A stretch of 64,000 bases of DNA from assembly GCA_004352715.1 (NCBI GenBank), contig SCFE01000077.1, positions 1,329,318 through 1,393,317 on the forward strand, read 5' to 3'. The notes under the pieces are model-generated. The model had not been told where the DNA came from and did no database searches. It was given only the letters and a program-made list of their open reading frames with translations. Source of the stretch: Hofstenia miamia. Lineage: Eukaryota; Xenacoelomorpha; Acoela. The position numbers were made by a program, and so were the translations under genes. Below, one piece after another: positions 22,741-33,761 of the stretch. Each line of letters begins with the position of its first letter. The first letter of the stretch is position 1.

Positions 22741-22933
22741 AATTTCCTAAATTATCGATATATGCTGAAATCTTGATATTACATAATAATAAACTTGTAG
22801 TTAAATATAGAAGTATCACATATGAACTAATTGTTACACTATTACATATATCAAAAGCTAAACAATCGCGATTATGAATTAACATAATAAATTACCACAT
22901 TCAGTTACACAAAAAGCTAAAGAAACATGACAA

Positions 22934-25413
22934 TTACAGCAACTTTCTCTCCAGACGGAGACCAATTTCGTCTACTATCAACCTGATATGAGGCAAAAGT
23001 TCTGCAGGGCGGGCATTACCACAAACTGTATCGAGAAAATGCTCATTGGTGTAAAAGTCAATAACTGCCTCCAGTCTTTCTAATGAACGATCAGTAGAAT
23101 TTCTTTGAATGGCATTGATGAGGTTTTTGTGGCACATGTTGATGGCATCAATTAGGTACTCTCTGTTATACGTAAATTCAACTTCGTAAAAGCTAACTAA
23201 TGCTTTCATTAATGAATGGAACTTTGAGCGAAATGTAGAAAGAGCATTCAATTCCATTTTATTCAATTGGTTGTGATGGCGCATGAAGCCAATCTTTACT
23301 CCAAGTTTTATCATATTTTTGACAACTTTCCTAAACACAACTTTTCACTATCGTCTCTTATTTTTGATAATGTACTAAATCAAGGGCGGAAGATGGCAAG
23401 CTCTTAATCAAAATACAGACACAGTGATGACCTTGAGGCCTTTGGAATACGTCCAGTGTGGGTGGGACCCTTCGTATAGTGAAAAAGTGCTTTAAAAAAT
23501 GAAATGTTGTTTAATTTGAACAAGTAAAATGGCAGCACCCCTAATTTCACCTTAACTTGATCAAAATTCAAAACAAATTCTAAATATTACTATCAATAAT
23601 TCCTTAGCTCTAAGTAAAACTGGTATTTAAACGCCCATATCTCATAAAATAGTATACTACCTAATACTGAAAACAACACAGGATAGAGAGTTGTCTCCTT
23701 TTTAATTAAGATGTTCCTTAGTATGGGGCCATGGTGCAGCTAGCTATGACTTTGCATACAGCACGCTTAAATAAAACATAGGTGATATATTTATATTAAA
23801 AAATATATACTACATGCTCTTAATTATACTGCAAAGCTATAAACAAATATTGAACTTGCCATTATTATAAAATTAGTAATGCAAAACACAAATATACTGT
23901 GAATTATAGCAGTCTAGAAAAACGAAATTTAGGTGAGACATATGTACCACCAAGCCTCAAAGGATTAAGTAACATTCGGTTTTGATATAATTTATTAATT
24001 AATATGGTTAAATACACATTAACAATAGTTGTACTGCTTTTCCTATTATAAAAAACTAGTTCTATTCCGTAGCCATTGTCAAAGATGCGTGGCTGTTTGG
24101 GCAGAGGTATTGCAAAAATTGGGTCGACATTTCTAATAAATAGCTTGACTATTACTCAACATGGCACCAAATTCAACCGAAATGCAGTGAATACTATAGA
24201 ATTTATAAGCAATGTATTAAAAAATATAATTTACTCTACATTGATGCAGTAAAAATGGAAAATCGAAGAAAGAAACTTTTTGGCAAGGATAATATAAGTG
24301 AACAAAATTGGCACTACTTTAAATTGCCTTGTTTCTGCCGGACATAATGTGTCCATTTCTGATCATTAACCAGATTGCATTGGCTATTCTTATTGCATGT
24401 AATTTAACCACCTTAAACTGCCCAGGAATTTTCAAAATTTTTTATGGTGTCGTGAAAAAAATATATTTCTTTTAACTCACGAACTAATTGAGATATCCAA
24501 AATCTTGGTCATCGCAAAATTTTTAAAAATTGTAAATTTTACTGAAATTTAGTAAAAAAATTTCAAGCACTTGAGATACAGCAATACACTTCAGTACAAA
24601 TGGGAGCCCGTTCACTAAAAGATTTGTGAGTATCCCACGATTTCCAAAAAAATTGTTTATCCCTTTAAAAGGACTTAGGCAGCTTAAGGTGAAGAAATAA
24701 TTTGGATTACAACTTAGTTTGCTCACCATTTAACTGCAATGGCTGTCAAAAATTAAGCCCCTAGTTGGAATTTACTGTGCGAAACCTATACATTTTGAGG
24801 CTTTAATTGACCATGAAAGTTAAACTCTCTCTCCATATTTCAGATGTTAATGAGAAATGTTGTTAAATTTAAACTTGAATTTGAAAGCATGAATGGTTAA
24901 TATTCAACTTTTATCCTCAAAATTTCCAATTCACTTTAAAGTTCCCCTTTCCAATACCGTTTTCGCCAGATGACATCCTATCTTTACGTTTTATTTCTTT
25001 AGAACAATAAAATTTAATAAGGTCATGAACTTCATCTAAGTTCTCTTAGACCCACTTTTGTATTTCAGTAGGCTTCAAACTCACTAAAGTGTACTAATTA
25101 CTATCTTGATACGCAAATGATTAAATTAAAACCTTCTTACCATTAAAATTTTTTTCCTTGTTAACTTAATTGCTATTAAACTATTTGTTTATTAGGAGGT
25201 TGTCATACCTGCCCAGGTATTGGAAATTAGGAACTTTTTGAAGTTTGAGGTATTCAACATTTAAGTTGACCAAGTGATCAAAGAGCATGGATAGTTCATC
25301 ATCGATTACGAATTTAATGAGATTCCCTCCAGCAGCATTGGAAAAAATCTTCTTTTGAGCTTTCAATGCGATCGCTTTGGCACCCTTTGGCTTTTCTTCG
25401 TCATTGTTTCGCA
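22934..25413 (-). CDS. TNFAIP8: TNFAIP8/TIPE family protein, two exons (25413-25209 and 23330-22934)
   Basis: Two minus-strand exons give a protein of about 199 residues, close to the 184-198 of vertebrate TIPE proteins. Exon 25413-25209 follows acceptor TTGCTTAG and encodes AKAIALKAQKKIF, VIDDELSMLFDHL and NVEYLK, matching the KNLAVQAQKKI / LIDDTSSEVLDEL / REYTQ region of TNFAIP8. It ends at donor GGCAG|GTATGA. Exon 23330-22934 follows acceptor GTGTTTAG and encodes KVVKNMIKLGVKIGF, LVSFYEVEFTYNREYL and HIRLIVDEIGLRLE, matching KIIKNLIKTVIKL / VVSFHQVDYTFDRNVL and the C-terminal helix. AG|G rejoins in frame as Arg. The fold is an all-helical TIPE2 homology domain with a lipid-binding cavity. 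In vertebrates these cytosolic proteins bind phosphoinositides and modulate cell death and inflammation. The junction adds about six residues relative to human. No ATG precedes the conserved part: exon 1 begins TG, so an upstream exon ending in A could make a split start codon. Not vertebrate-paralogue specific. Confidence 0.85.
23331..25208 (-). other. intron of the TNFAIP8-family gene
   Basis: 1878 bp, GT...AG on the minus strand (GTATGA to GTGTTTAG). AT-rich, with no nested gene recognised. Confidence 0.75.
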
Positions 25414-25886
25414 CTAAGCAAAGTCAAAATAAACAAATGTTAGATTTTCCATTTTTATGTATATTTCACATGAATAAATTTCATTTTTGATATAAAGAAC
25501 ATATTTCTATATAAAATGTACGTAATAAACTTTACATAAACAATAGTAACCAATTAACAGATATAGTCGCAATTCCAACTGTGGGTTAATGCATGGAGGT
25601 TGTGCATGCTAATCCAACAATGAAGATAAAAAATTATGCAATATTAGCCCTACTAACTATAAAAATGATTTGATGGCCTGTATATTTTAAGCAACACCAA
25701 TTTGACATCAGCTGGTTCTGTTTGCGGTTTCCGGATTTACTGTCCTAAACATTGTTTCCAAGTGAATTTTCTTTCCCATTATTTTTCCCATTATTTAGTT
25801 CTTTATATCAATATTATCCTAAAAATTCAATGTTTGCTTAGCAGTTGGGATAAAAGTTCAATTTCTGTCTAATAATTTTTAAATTT
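25414..25886. other. non-coding; upstream/first intron of the TNFAIP8-family gene
   Basis: Should contain or lead to the 5' exon, but I could not identify it. Confidence 0.4.
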
Positions 25887-27529
25887 AGAATGAAAGTCTG
25901 CGCGTAAATCATTAGTGACATCAACAAATAACTACTGTGCCAAATTTTACATGAAAATACCAATTCTATATAAAGTTATACTCATTTGGTGTAAAAATAT
26001 TGAATAAGTGGACTGTGTGCTTTATTTTTGAACTATGAACAATTTCGGTACACTTTTATTGGTTAGCTATCATATTTTTCTTAGTATTTTCTAATTATAT
26101 ATCTTAACTTGAAAATATGGAGACAGAACCGAACTAAGGTTTTCCAAACTTTCTTAGTCTTTAACTATACAAATTGCAAAATTTTGATCACATGACAACA
26201 CAAAATTTTGGAATTTAATTATCAAAACCCTAACTAAGATGAAATACGGTAAGTTAGGTCAGATTTTGATGTAAAATGTTATAGAAGTAGAGCATATAGT
26301 GCTCCACCTGGTGTTTTTAAGGACCTCAACGTCCCGGGACCAGTTGGGTTAAACGCAAAGACATCGTAAATAGCTGAATTACACATTTTAATTGATTTGT
26401 AATTTTTCCACCCTGTTGCTAGTTTCTGATTGGACAACAGTTCAAATCGTCTTTTCTGTCAATTTGGTTGTTGCGTGAGCGGAAATAGGTCGCTAACAAT
26501 CTTTTTTCAATTGCATGTATAAAATATTTTCAATTTATTCCCTGCTTTTATGAATAAATTCTTAGTTGCTCGAATTGATTCGGCCTAGAATGTAAAAGAC
26601 TCAGCTCCGTTTCCAAAAAATTAAGTTCTTTCAAAACTGGTACTAGGCATCAGCTCACAACAGAATTTCGTTCGTGATAGTTAACTATCAATATTGAATG
26701 TAAGAAAAGCTTCGCAATTACGCTGTCAAAAGTTGAATAGACTATTATCTTAAACAATACAAACTAAACATTACTCACAAATTATACTAGAAATGTATTC
26801 TATCAATCTTACTTTCGGATGCTTGCAAACTGAATTTATAATTATATACCCTTAGATTATTTTGGGTTTTTTGTTTATTTCCTTAGAAATTAGCTAGGTT
26901 TTTTTCAAAAATTTATTAAATTTGATAAGCTTAGTAGATATTTGTTATTGCTTTTGCGCTTGTTAAAGATAGATAGAACTTCAAGTTGAAATTTCTGTAC
27001 ATTTAGGGCTTAAATAGTATCATAATTACGGCATTGTTAGATATTTTATGATTAGTTACACCAAAATGTCAGGTAACTGGTTGGTTTCAGTTTCTCTTAT
27101 AAATTAATGGCAAATATAAAAAAAGATTAGTCAAACATTTGCAGTTTATTTTAAGAATTTCAAAATTTACTTATAATTTTTCAATTTATGCATATTGATC
27201 TATGAATTAATATTTAGTAACAGCAAACACTAAGGTTCCTTCGAATAGACAACAGAAAATTTCAAAATACCTACAAAAATATTGTAATTAAATTTAAACA
27301 TAAATTTTGTAGCTGTATAATTATTTAGAACATCTAATAGATATATATTTTGTTAATTTAATAAGAACAAATTCATGAGTATAGAATGGAAAGAAAATTA
27401 ATGTTAACTGGGCTTGGGGTTATATCAAGTTTGATATTGGGTGACTTTTTTCACAATAAACAATAACCCAACAAAACAGTCTCATAGTACGCATCTTTTT
27501 GACAATGCTTACATCTAATTAATATATAA
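25887..27529 (+). repeat. 1.6-kb duplicated block, copy A
   Basis: Recurs at 28530-30185 in the same orientation with a few per cent differences and several indels. Landmarks include GTGCTCCACCTGGTGT, AACGTCCCGGGACC and CTCAGCTCCGTTTCC. Non-coding. It ends exactly at a 1000-N gap. Confidence 0.95.
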
Positions 27530-28529
27530 NNNNNNNNNNNNNNNNNNNNNNNNNNNNNNNNNNNNNNNNNNNNNNNNNNNNNNNNNNNNNNNNNNNNNNN
27601 NNNNNNNNNNNNNNNNNNNNNNNNNNNNNNNNNNNNNNNNNNNNNNNNNNNNNNNNNNNNNNNNNNNNNNNNNNNNNNNNNNNNNNNNNNNNNNNNNNNN
27701 NNNNNNNNNNNNNNNNNNNNNNNNNNNNNNNNNNNNNNNNNNNNNNNNNNNNNNNNNNNNNNNNNNNNNNNNNNNNNNNNNNNNNNNNNNNNNNNNNNNN
27801 NNNNNNNNNNNNNNNNNNNNNNNNNNNNNNNNNNNNNNNNNNNNNNNNNNNNNNNNNNNNNNNNNNNNNNNNNNNNNNNNNNNNNNNNNNNNNNNNNNNN
27901 NNNNNNNNNNNNNNNNNNNNNNNNNNNNNNNNNNNNNNNNNNNNNNNNNNNNNNNNNNNNNNNNNNNNNNNNNNNNNNNNNNNNNNNNNNNNNNNNNNNN
28001 NNNNNNNNNNNNNNNNNNNNNNNNNNNNNNNNNNNNNNNNNNNNNNNNNNNNNNNNNNNNNNNNNNNNNNNNNNNNNNNNNNNNNNNNNNNNNNNNNNNN
28101 NNNNNNNNNNNNNNNNNNNNNNNNNNNNNNNNNNNNNNNNNNNNNNNNNNNNNNNNNNNNNNNNNNNNNNNNNNNNNNNNNNNNNNNNNNNNNNNNNNNN
28201 NNNNNNNNNNNNNNNNNNNNNNNNNNNNNNNNNNNNNNNNNNNNNNNNNNNNNNNNNNNNNNNNNNNNNNNNNNNNNNNNNNNNNNNNNNNNNNNNNNNN
28301 NNNNNNNNNNNNNNNNNNNNNNNNNNNNNNNNNNNNNNNNNNNNNNNNNNNNNNNNNNNNNNNNNNNNNNNNNNNNNNNNNNNNNNNNNNNNNNNNNNNN
28401 NNNNNNNNNNNNNNNNNNNNNNNNNNNNNNNNNNNNNNNNNNNNNNNNNNNNNNNNNNNNNNNNNNNNNNNNNNNNNNNNNNNNNNNNNNNNNNNNNNNN
28501 NNNNNNNNNNNNNNNNNNNNNNNNNNNNN
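27530..28529. other. assembly gap (1000 N)
   Basis: Placeholder gap separating the two duplicate blocks. Confidence 0.99.
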
Positions 28530-30185
28530 GAATTGAATTAAAGTCTGCGCGTTAATCATTAGTGACATCATTGTTGGAATTTAAAAAAAATTATTCAGCA
28601 AATATTTCCTTACATAACAAATAACTACTGTGCCAAATTTCACTTGAAAATACCAATTCTATATAAAGTTATACTCATTTGAGGTAAAAATATTGAATAA
28701 GTGGACTTTGTGCGGTATTTTTGAACTATGAACAATTTTGGTACACTTTTATTGGTTACCTATCATATTTTTCATAGTATTTTCTAATTATATAATATCT
28801 TAACTTGAAAATATGGAAATAGAACCGAACTAAGGTTTTCCAAACTTTCTTTTAATTTAATTTTCAAAAACCTAACTAAGATGAAATAGGGTAACTTAGA
28901 TCAGATTTCTATGTAAAATGTTATAGAAGTAGAGCATATAGTGCTCCACCTGGTGTTTTTAAAGACCTCAACGTCCCGGGACCGGTTGGGTTAAACGCAA
29001 AGACATCGTAAATAGCTGAATTACACATTTTAATTGATTTATAATTTTCCACCCTGCTGCTAGTTTCTGATTGGACAACAGTTCAAATCGTCTTTTCTAT
29101 CAATTTGGTTTTTGCGCGAGCGGAAATATTTCGCTAACAATCTTTTTTCAATTGAATGAATAAAATATTTTCAATTTATGTATAAAATATTTTCAATTTA
29201 TTCCCTGCTTTTATGAATAAATTCTTAGTTGCTCGAATTGATTCGGCCTAGAATGTAAAAGACTCAGCTCCGTTTCCAAAAAATTAAGTTCTTTCAAAAC
29301 TGGTACTAGGCATCAGCTCACAACAGAATTTCGTTCGTGATAGTTAACTATCAATATTGAATGTAAGAAAAGCTTCGCAATTACGCTGTCAAAAGTTGAA
29401 TAGACTATTATCTTAAACAATACAAACTAAACATTACTCACAAATTATACTAGAAATGTATTCTATCAATCTTACTTTCGGATGCTTGCAAACTCAATTT
29501 ATAATTATATACCCTTAGATTATTTTGGGTTTTTTGTTTATTTCCTTAGAAATTAGCTAGGTTTTTTTCAAAAATTTATTAAATTTGATAAGCTTAGTAG
29601 ATATTTATTGCTTTTGGCTTGTTAAAGATAGATAGAACTTCAAGTTGAAATTTCTGTACATTTAGGGCTTAAATAGTATCATAATTACGGCATTGTTAGA
29701 TCATTCATGATTAGTTACACCAAAATGTCAGGTAACTGATTGGTTTCAGTTTCTCTTATAAATTAATGGCAAATATAAAAAAAGATTAGTCAAACATTTG
29801 AAGTTTATTTTAAGAATTGCAAAATTTACTTATAATTTTTCAATTTATGCATATTGATCTATGAATTAATATTTAGTAACAGCAAACACTAAGGTTCCTC
29901 CGAATAGACAACAGAAAATATCAAAATACCTACAAAAAATATTGTGATTAAATTTAAACATAAATTTTGTAGCTGTATAATTTCTTAGAATACCTAATAG
30001 ATATTTATTTTGTTAATTTCATAAGAGGAAATTCATGAATATAGAATGGAAAGAAAATTAATGTGGACTGGGCTTGGGGTTATATCAAGTATGATAATGG
30101 GGACTTTTTTCACAATAAAAAATAACCCAACAAAACGGTCGCACAGTACGCATCTTTTTGACAATGCTTACATCTAATTAATATT
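28530..30185 (+). repeat. 1.6-kb duplicated block, copy B
   Basis: Starts exactly at the gap edge. Relative to copy A it has about 49 extra bases after AGTGACATCA and a small internal tandem duplication of TATAAAATATTTTCAATTTA. Most likely a second haplotype or a recent tandem duplication. Confidence 0.95.
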
Positions 30186-30958
30186 TAATAGTAAGTTCTT
30201 CAGTTGTACATTTTCCAAGTTTATTAAATTTTGAAATTTATGGAAGTGTTATTAAGCATTTATGGAACGGATTAATTATTTTTGGATAAACGAATAATTG
30301 ATAATTGCAGTTTTATAGTCTTTATATGTATCAAAGTTTTTTCTGTTGGATTTTTATAAACTGGGAAGAAGCTTGTAATCACAATTAATCGATGGTAACA
30401 AACTTAAATATATTTTAGTCAAAATATAATTGACATAATACAAGAATAAAAAAGTTCAGTCCACACAGATCCACATGCATTTTGGAAAAATTCCTTACTA
30501 TGAACACTCTACTCTTTTTGAAAAAAACAGTTATTTTGCAAACAACCCTAGTTGAAATTACTCTTAAATCGTCCAACTCTATCTTACTGCATTGACATAT
30601 TTCAGTTATAAAGAATAATATAACATCAATTTGCGAATAAACTTTTAATCATTGAAATTTTATCAATTCTATGCCAAAGCATCCTAAAATTTCATTAATA
30701 TTTTATTAAAGTTTTGCAATAATATTCTCATTTCCAATGGGGAAAATTCAATAAATCATTAATTTTAAACGAATGTAATTAATACTTTTTCCGTCTTCGG
30801 AAGGATTGCTAACACCAGATTCAAATATTTAGTCCTATGACAATTTATACGCAAACTAAGTTTGAACTTAATACATTGGAGAAAGTGCCTGCCCTTTATT
30901 GAACTCTTAAACCTTTTTCAGTAGCGAAGAGAGTGGTATAAAAAGATAATCAATGTAT
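30186..30958. other. non-coding stretch
   Basis: Nothing recognised. Confidence 0.45.
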
Positions 30959-31565
30959 ACACCTTTTACCATTCAATTTAAGAACTAACGCATTCAAATT
31001 AAAACAAAAAGCATTCAAATTAAAACATAAGTTATTCAATTTAAAATAAATATCAAACCATGAACTTAGTAAAAAATAAAACTAAGAAACAAAAACTATA
31101 AACTAATGCAATGTCTACTTTATTTTCAATAGAGTAAATCACATTCAGCTATAAATCTTGTGCATAGCCTCTGTACATTCTAAAAAAATTGCATGAATAG
31201 AGCCATCATGATTATCCTTAAAAATTGAAATTTAATCAGGAAGATAGTTATCATATGGTACTGCTTTTTTTGTCTATATTTTCCTGAGCAATTACAGTGG
31301 GTTTCCTGATTAAATTTCAATTTTTTAAGAATAATAATGATGGCTCTATTCAAGCAAATTTTTTGCAGCATGTACAGAGACAATGCGCAAGATTTATGGC
31401 CGAAGATGGTTTATTGTATGGAAAATAAAGTAAACATTTTATTAGTTTATAGTTTGAATTGTTTCTCAGTTCCATTTTGATATTTATTATGAAATGAATG
31501 ACTGTTTAAAATTGAATACAGTAATTTTTAATAAGTTAGTTTTTAAATTAAGGAGTAAAAGGTGT
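30959..31565. repeat. 0.6-kb foldback (long inverted repeat)
   Basis: Left arm 30959-31242 and right arm 31303-31565 are imperfect reverse complements around a spacer of about 60 bp. Matching landmarks: ACACCTTTTAC/GTAAAAGGTGT, CAAACTATAAAC, ATAAATCTTGTGCAT/ATGCGCAAGATTTAT, TGAATAGAGCCATCAT/ATGATGGCTCTATTCA, TTGAAATTTAATCAGGAA. No protein is encoded. It looks like a foldback/MITE-type element that would form a long hairpin if transcribed. Confidence 0.85.
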
Positions 31566-33401
31566 AGAGTGTAGAGCTGTTTCAAAAACTTAGTACTAAC
31601 ACAACAAATTACAGATCGATTTCCCGTGGTAAAATAATAGAATCTATTATTTATAGTTATTAATTATAGTTACGTATTTAAGTGTTTAACAAAGAATCTA
31701 ACATCTACCTCTAAATGAGAAACGCATTTTTGCAAGTACTTGTTGCCAAAATTTCTCTTCATATTTGTTTAAATTTTATTTCTCCCATTCCATTTCAATT
31801 TAAATTCCCATGCAATATTTTATTTCATTCATTGATTGTTTTACAAAGCTTCGTTGAATTCGATTGAATAATTAGCATTTTGTCAATTGGCTAGTATTTT
31901 TTTACCCATTTATTGTGGTAAATACACACAAATTACGCTAATTGGAAATATTGCTATGCATGCAGAAGTAAATAAAGAAGAATCTGGTACCTTTCATTAA
32001 AATTCATTTCGTGTAAATATTCAACTATTTTGGACAGCCACTTGTTTATTAATTGGAAATGACATGCGTCAGTCAAATACCATTCGAAACTACGTTGACT
32101 GACAACTGCTAGGAATTGAATAAGGGAATATTTAGTAAATTTATAGCCTTCATGGGGCTTAGACTGTCTGATTATATGAACTGAACCTTAGCTATGGGTA
32201 TAATTTATAAAAACTTTAAAAAATCGGATTCGTTTGGAGCTTAAGTTCATCATCACTTGGCAGAACATTCGCCAGGTTGTCGATGGGAAAATATTTTCCT
32301 TCTCATTTCCATGATATAAATTTCTCATAACCTATTATTTGTAGCAAATCTTCTTAAAAGATCAGTCCCATATCATGTTTAACATATATTAAGACTTATG
32401 ATTTTCGGTAAACGTCTATTTTCTACTATAAATACTCGATTTTGAATAGAAATTCTGCTAAATTTCCTATTTTGCTAATAGATAAATAGTTTTTGAAAAT
32501 ACAATCTAAAGATGAATTTTCTATTTCCAATAATGAATTGACATTCTATATAAATGTTGCATAACCAGAGTAAAATACAATACTATCACAAAAATTTATT
32601 ATGTATGTAATTGCAACATAGAAGCTTTTTAAGCATACTTTTGGAAATGTTTGTAGAATATGATGCTGCAAACTGCAAACATTAAACAATTTTGTTGCAC
32701 TCTAAGCAATTTAGGGCAGAGATTTGGACAAAAAAATTAATTCTAATTCGCAAAATGCCATTAAGAAGACAAAATCATTCTTTAACCGAATACTATTGGC
32801 CGGAGTGTGGGCCAAGTCAGTGTGCAATTTTGTCCTCTCATTTTCATTTTCTTTTTTAGATGAAAGAGAACTTTCATAATAATGTCAATAATTTTAGTAT
32901 TGCGGGCATAAATTGTCTGAAACCTTTATGATATTTTTGGAGGTAAAATACATAGTTTTCTCAAAACGAAACCTACCTAACCCAAACGTTTTTATGATCG
33001 AAACACTTTCTTGATATTTTATCTAAATAATAACTGTCATTAACAAAAGAGAGTAGCTGAACCAAAGGCATTGTCCTAATAAGACTACACGGATTAATCA
33101 ATTTAATCACAAACTATTATCCTGTGAGTACTGTACTGAAATAATCACCGTAGGCTTCGAGTCTATTGACAGTGCTCAATAGTAGGCCAAGTGAATAGTG
33201 TCAACCGGTATTGCGAAAATTCCGTCCCGACCCATCAGTAGTGGTCGAACGGTTCCAATTCTGATATAACTCCAATTCCCAGAGTTAGACCCTTATTGCA
33301 CTTACAAAGATTTTCACTCAAAATGCAACAAATAATACATACATGTATGATCTATTTCCTCATGGAGTCATTCAACTCTCGATTTATCTAAAGAAGCTTA
33401 G
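31566..33401. other. non-coding stretch
   Basis: Nothing recognised apart from AT-rich sequence. Confidence 0.45.
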
Positions 33402-33761
33402 TTGGTATATTCTGAGCTTCAGGGTAACTGCGTCTTATCATTGAGACAAAATAGTAAAAATGGTTATTTAAACATTAAAGATTACCCAATTTTCTCAACA
33501 TCTGGAGCTCATGAGGTCAAAAAGGCCAGTTCTGTCATTAGGCATCTCCTCGATATACACAACATAGATTACCTAGAGTTCTTGACATATCCCGAAGTGA
33601 TTGTAGACGAATGCCCAGTCGTGCAGTCAGAAAATTATTTAGGTAGGGGCACAAAATATGAAACACTGTTTGATTTTTTTAATTTCTGCGAGTTCCGCTT
33701 AGCATGTCAAAACGATAATCTGCTCAACAAAGCACTTTCGCACAATTTTAAGCTTGGATAA
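33402..33761 (+). CDS. possible terminal exon, unknown protein
   Basis: A 119-codon open stretch with protein-like composition (for example VIRHLLDIHNIDYLEF, YPEVIVDECPVV, FDFFNFCEFRLACQ). It ends with a stop and is followed by AATAAA-type signals further downstream. There is no ATG at its start. It is preceded by TTAG, so it could be a 3' terminal exon, but the upstream pyrimidine tract is weak and I found no partner exon. I do not recognise the family. It may be a chance or decayed frame. Confidence 0.3.
   Translation: MVYSELQGNCVLSLRQNSKNGYLNIKDYPIFSTSGAHEVKKASSVIRHLLDIHNIDYLEFLTYPEVIVDECPVVQSENYLGRGTKYETLFDFFNFCEFRLACQNDNLLNKALSHNFKLG

Noticed and set aside
22741-22885. N-terminal extension of the Tc1-type frame and possible fusion to the TNFAIP8-family gene
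   Set aside because: The extension has no transposase or host-domain character and the TIPE frame ends in its own stop at 22934; simple downstream insertion explains the arrangement.
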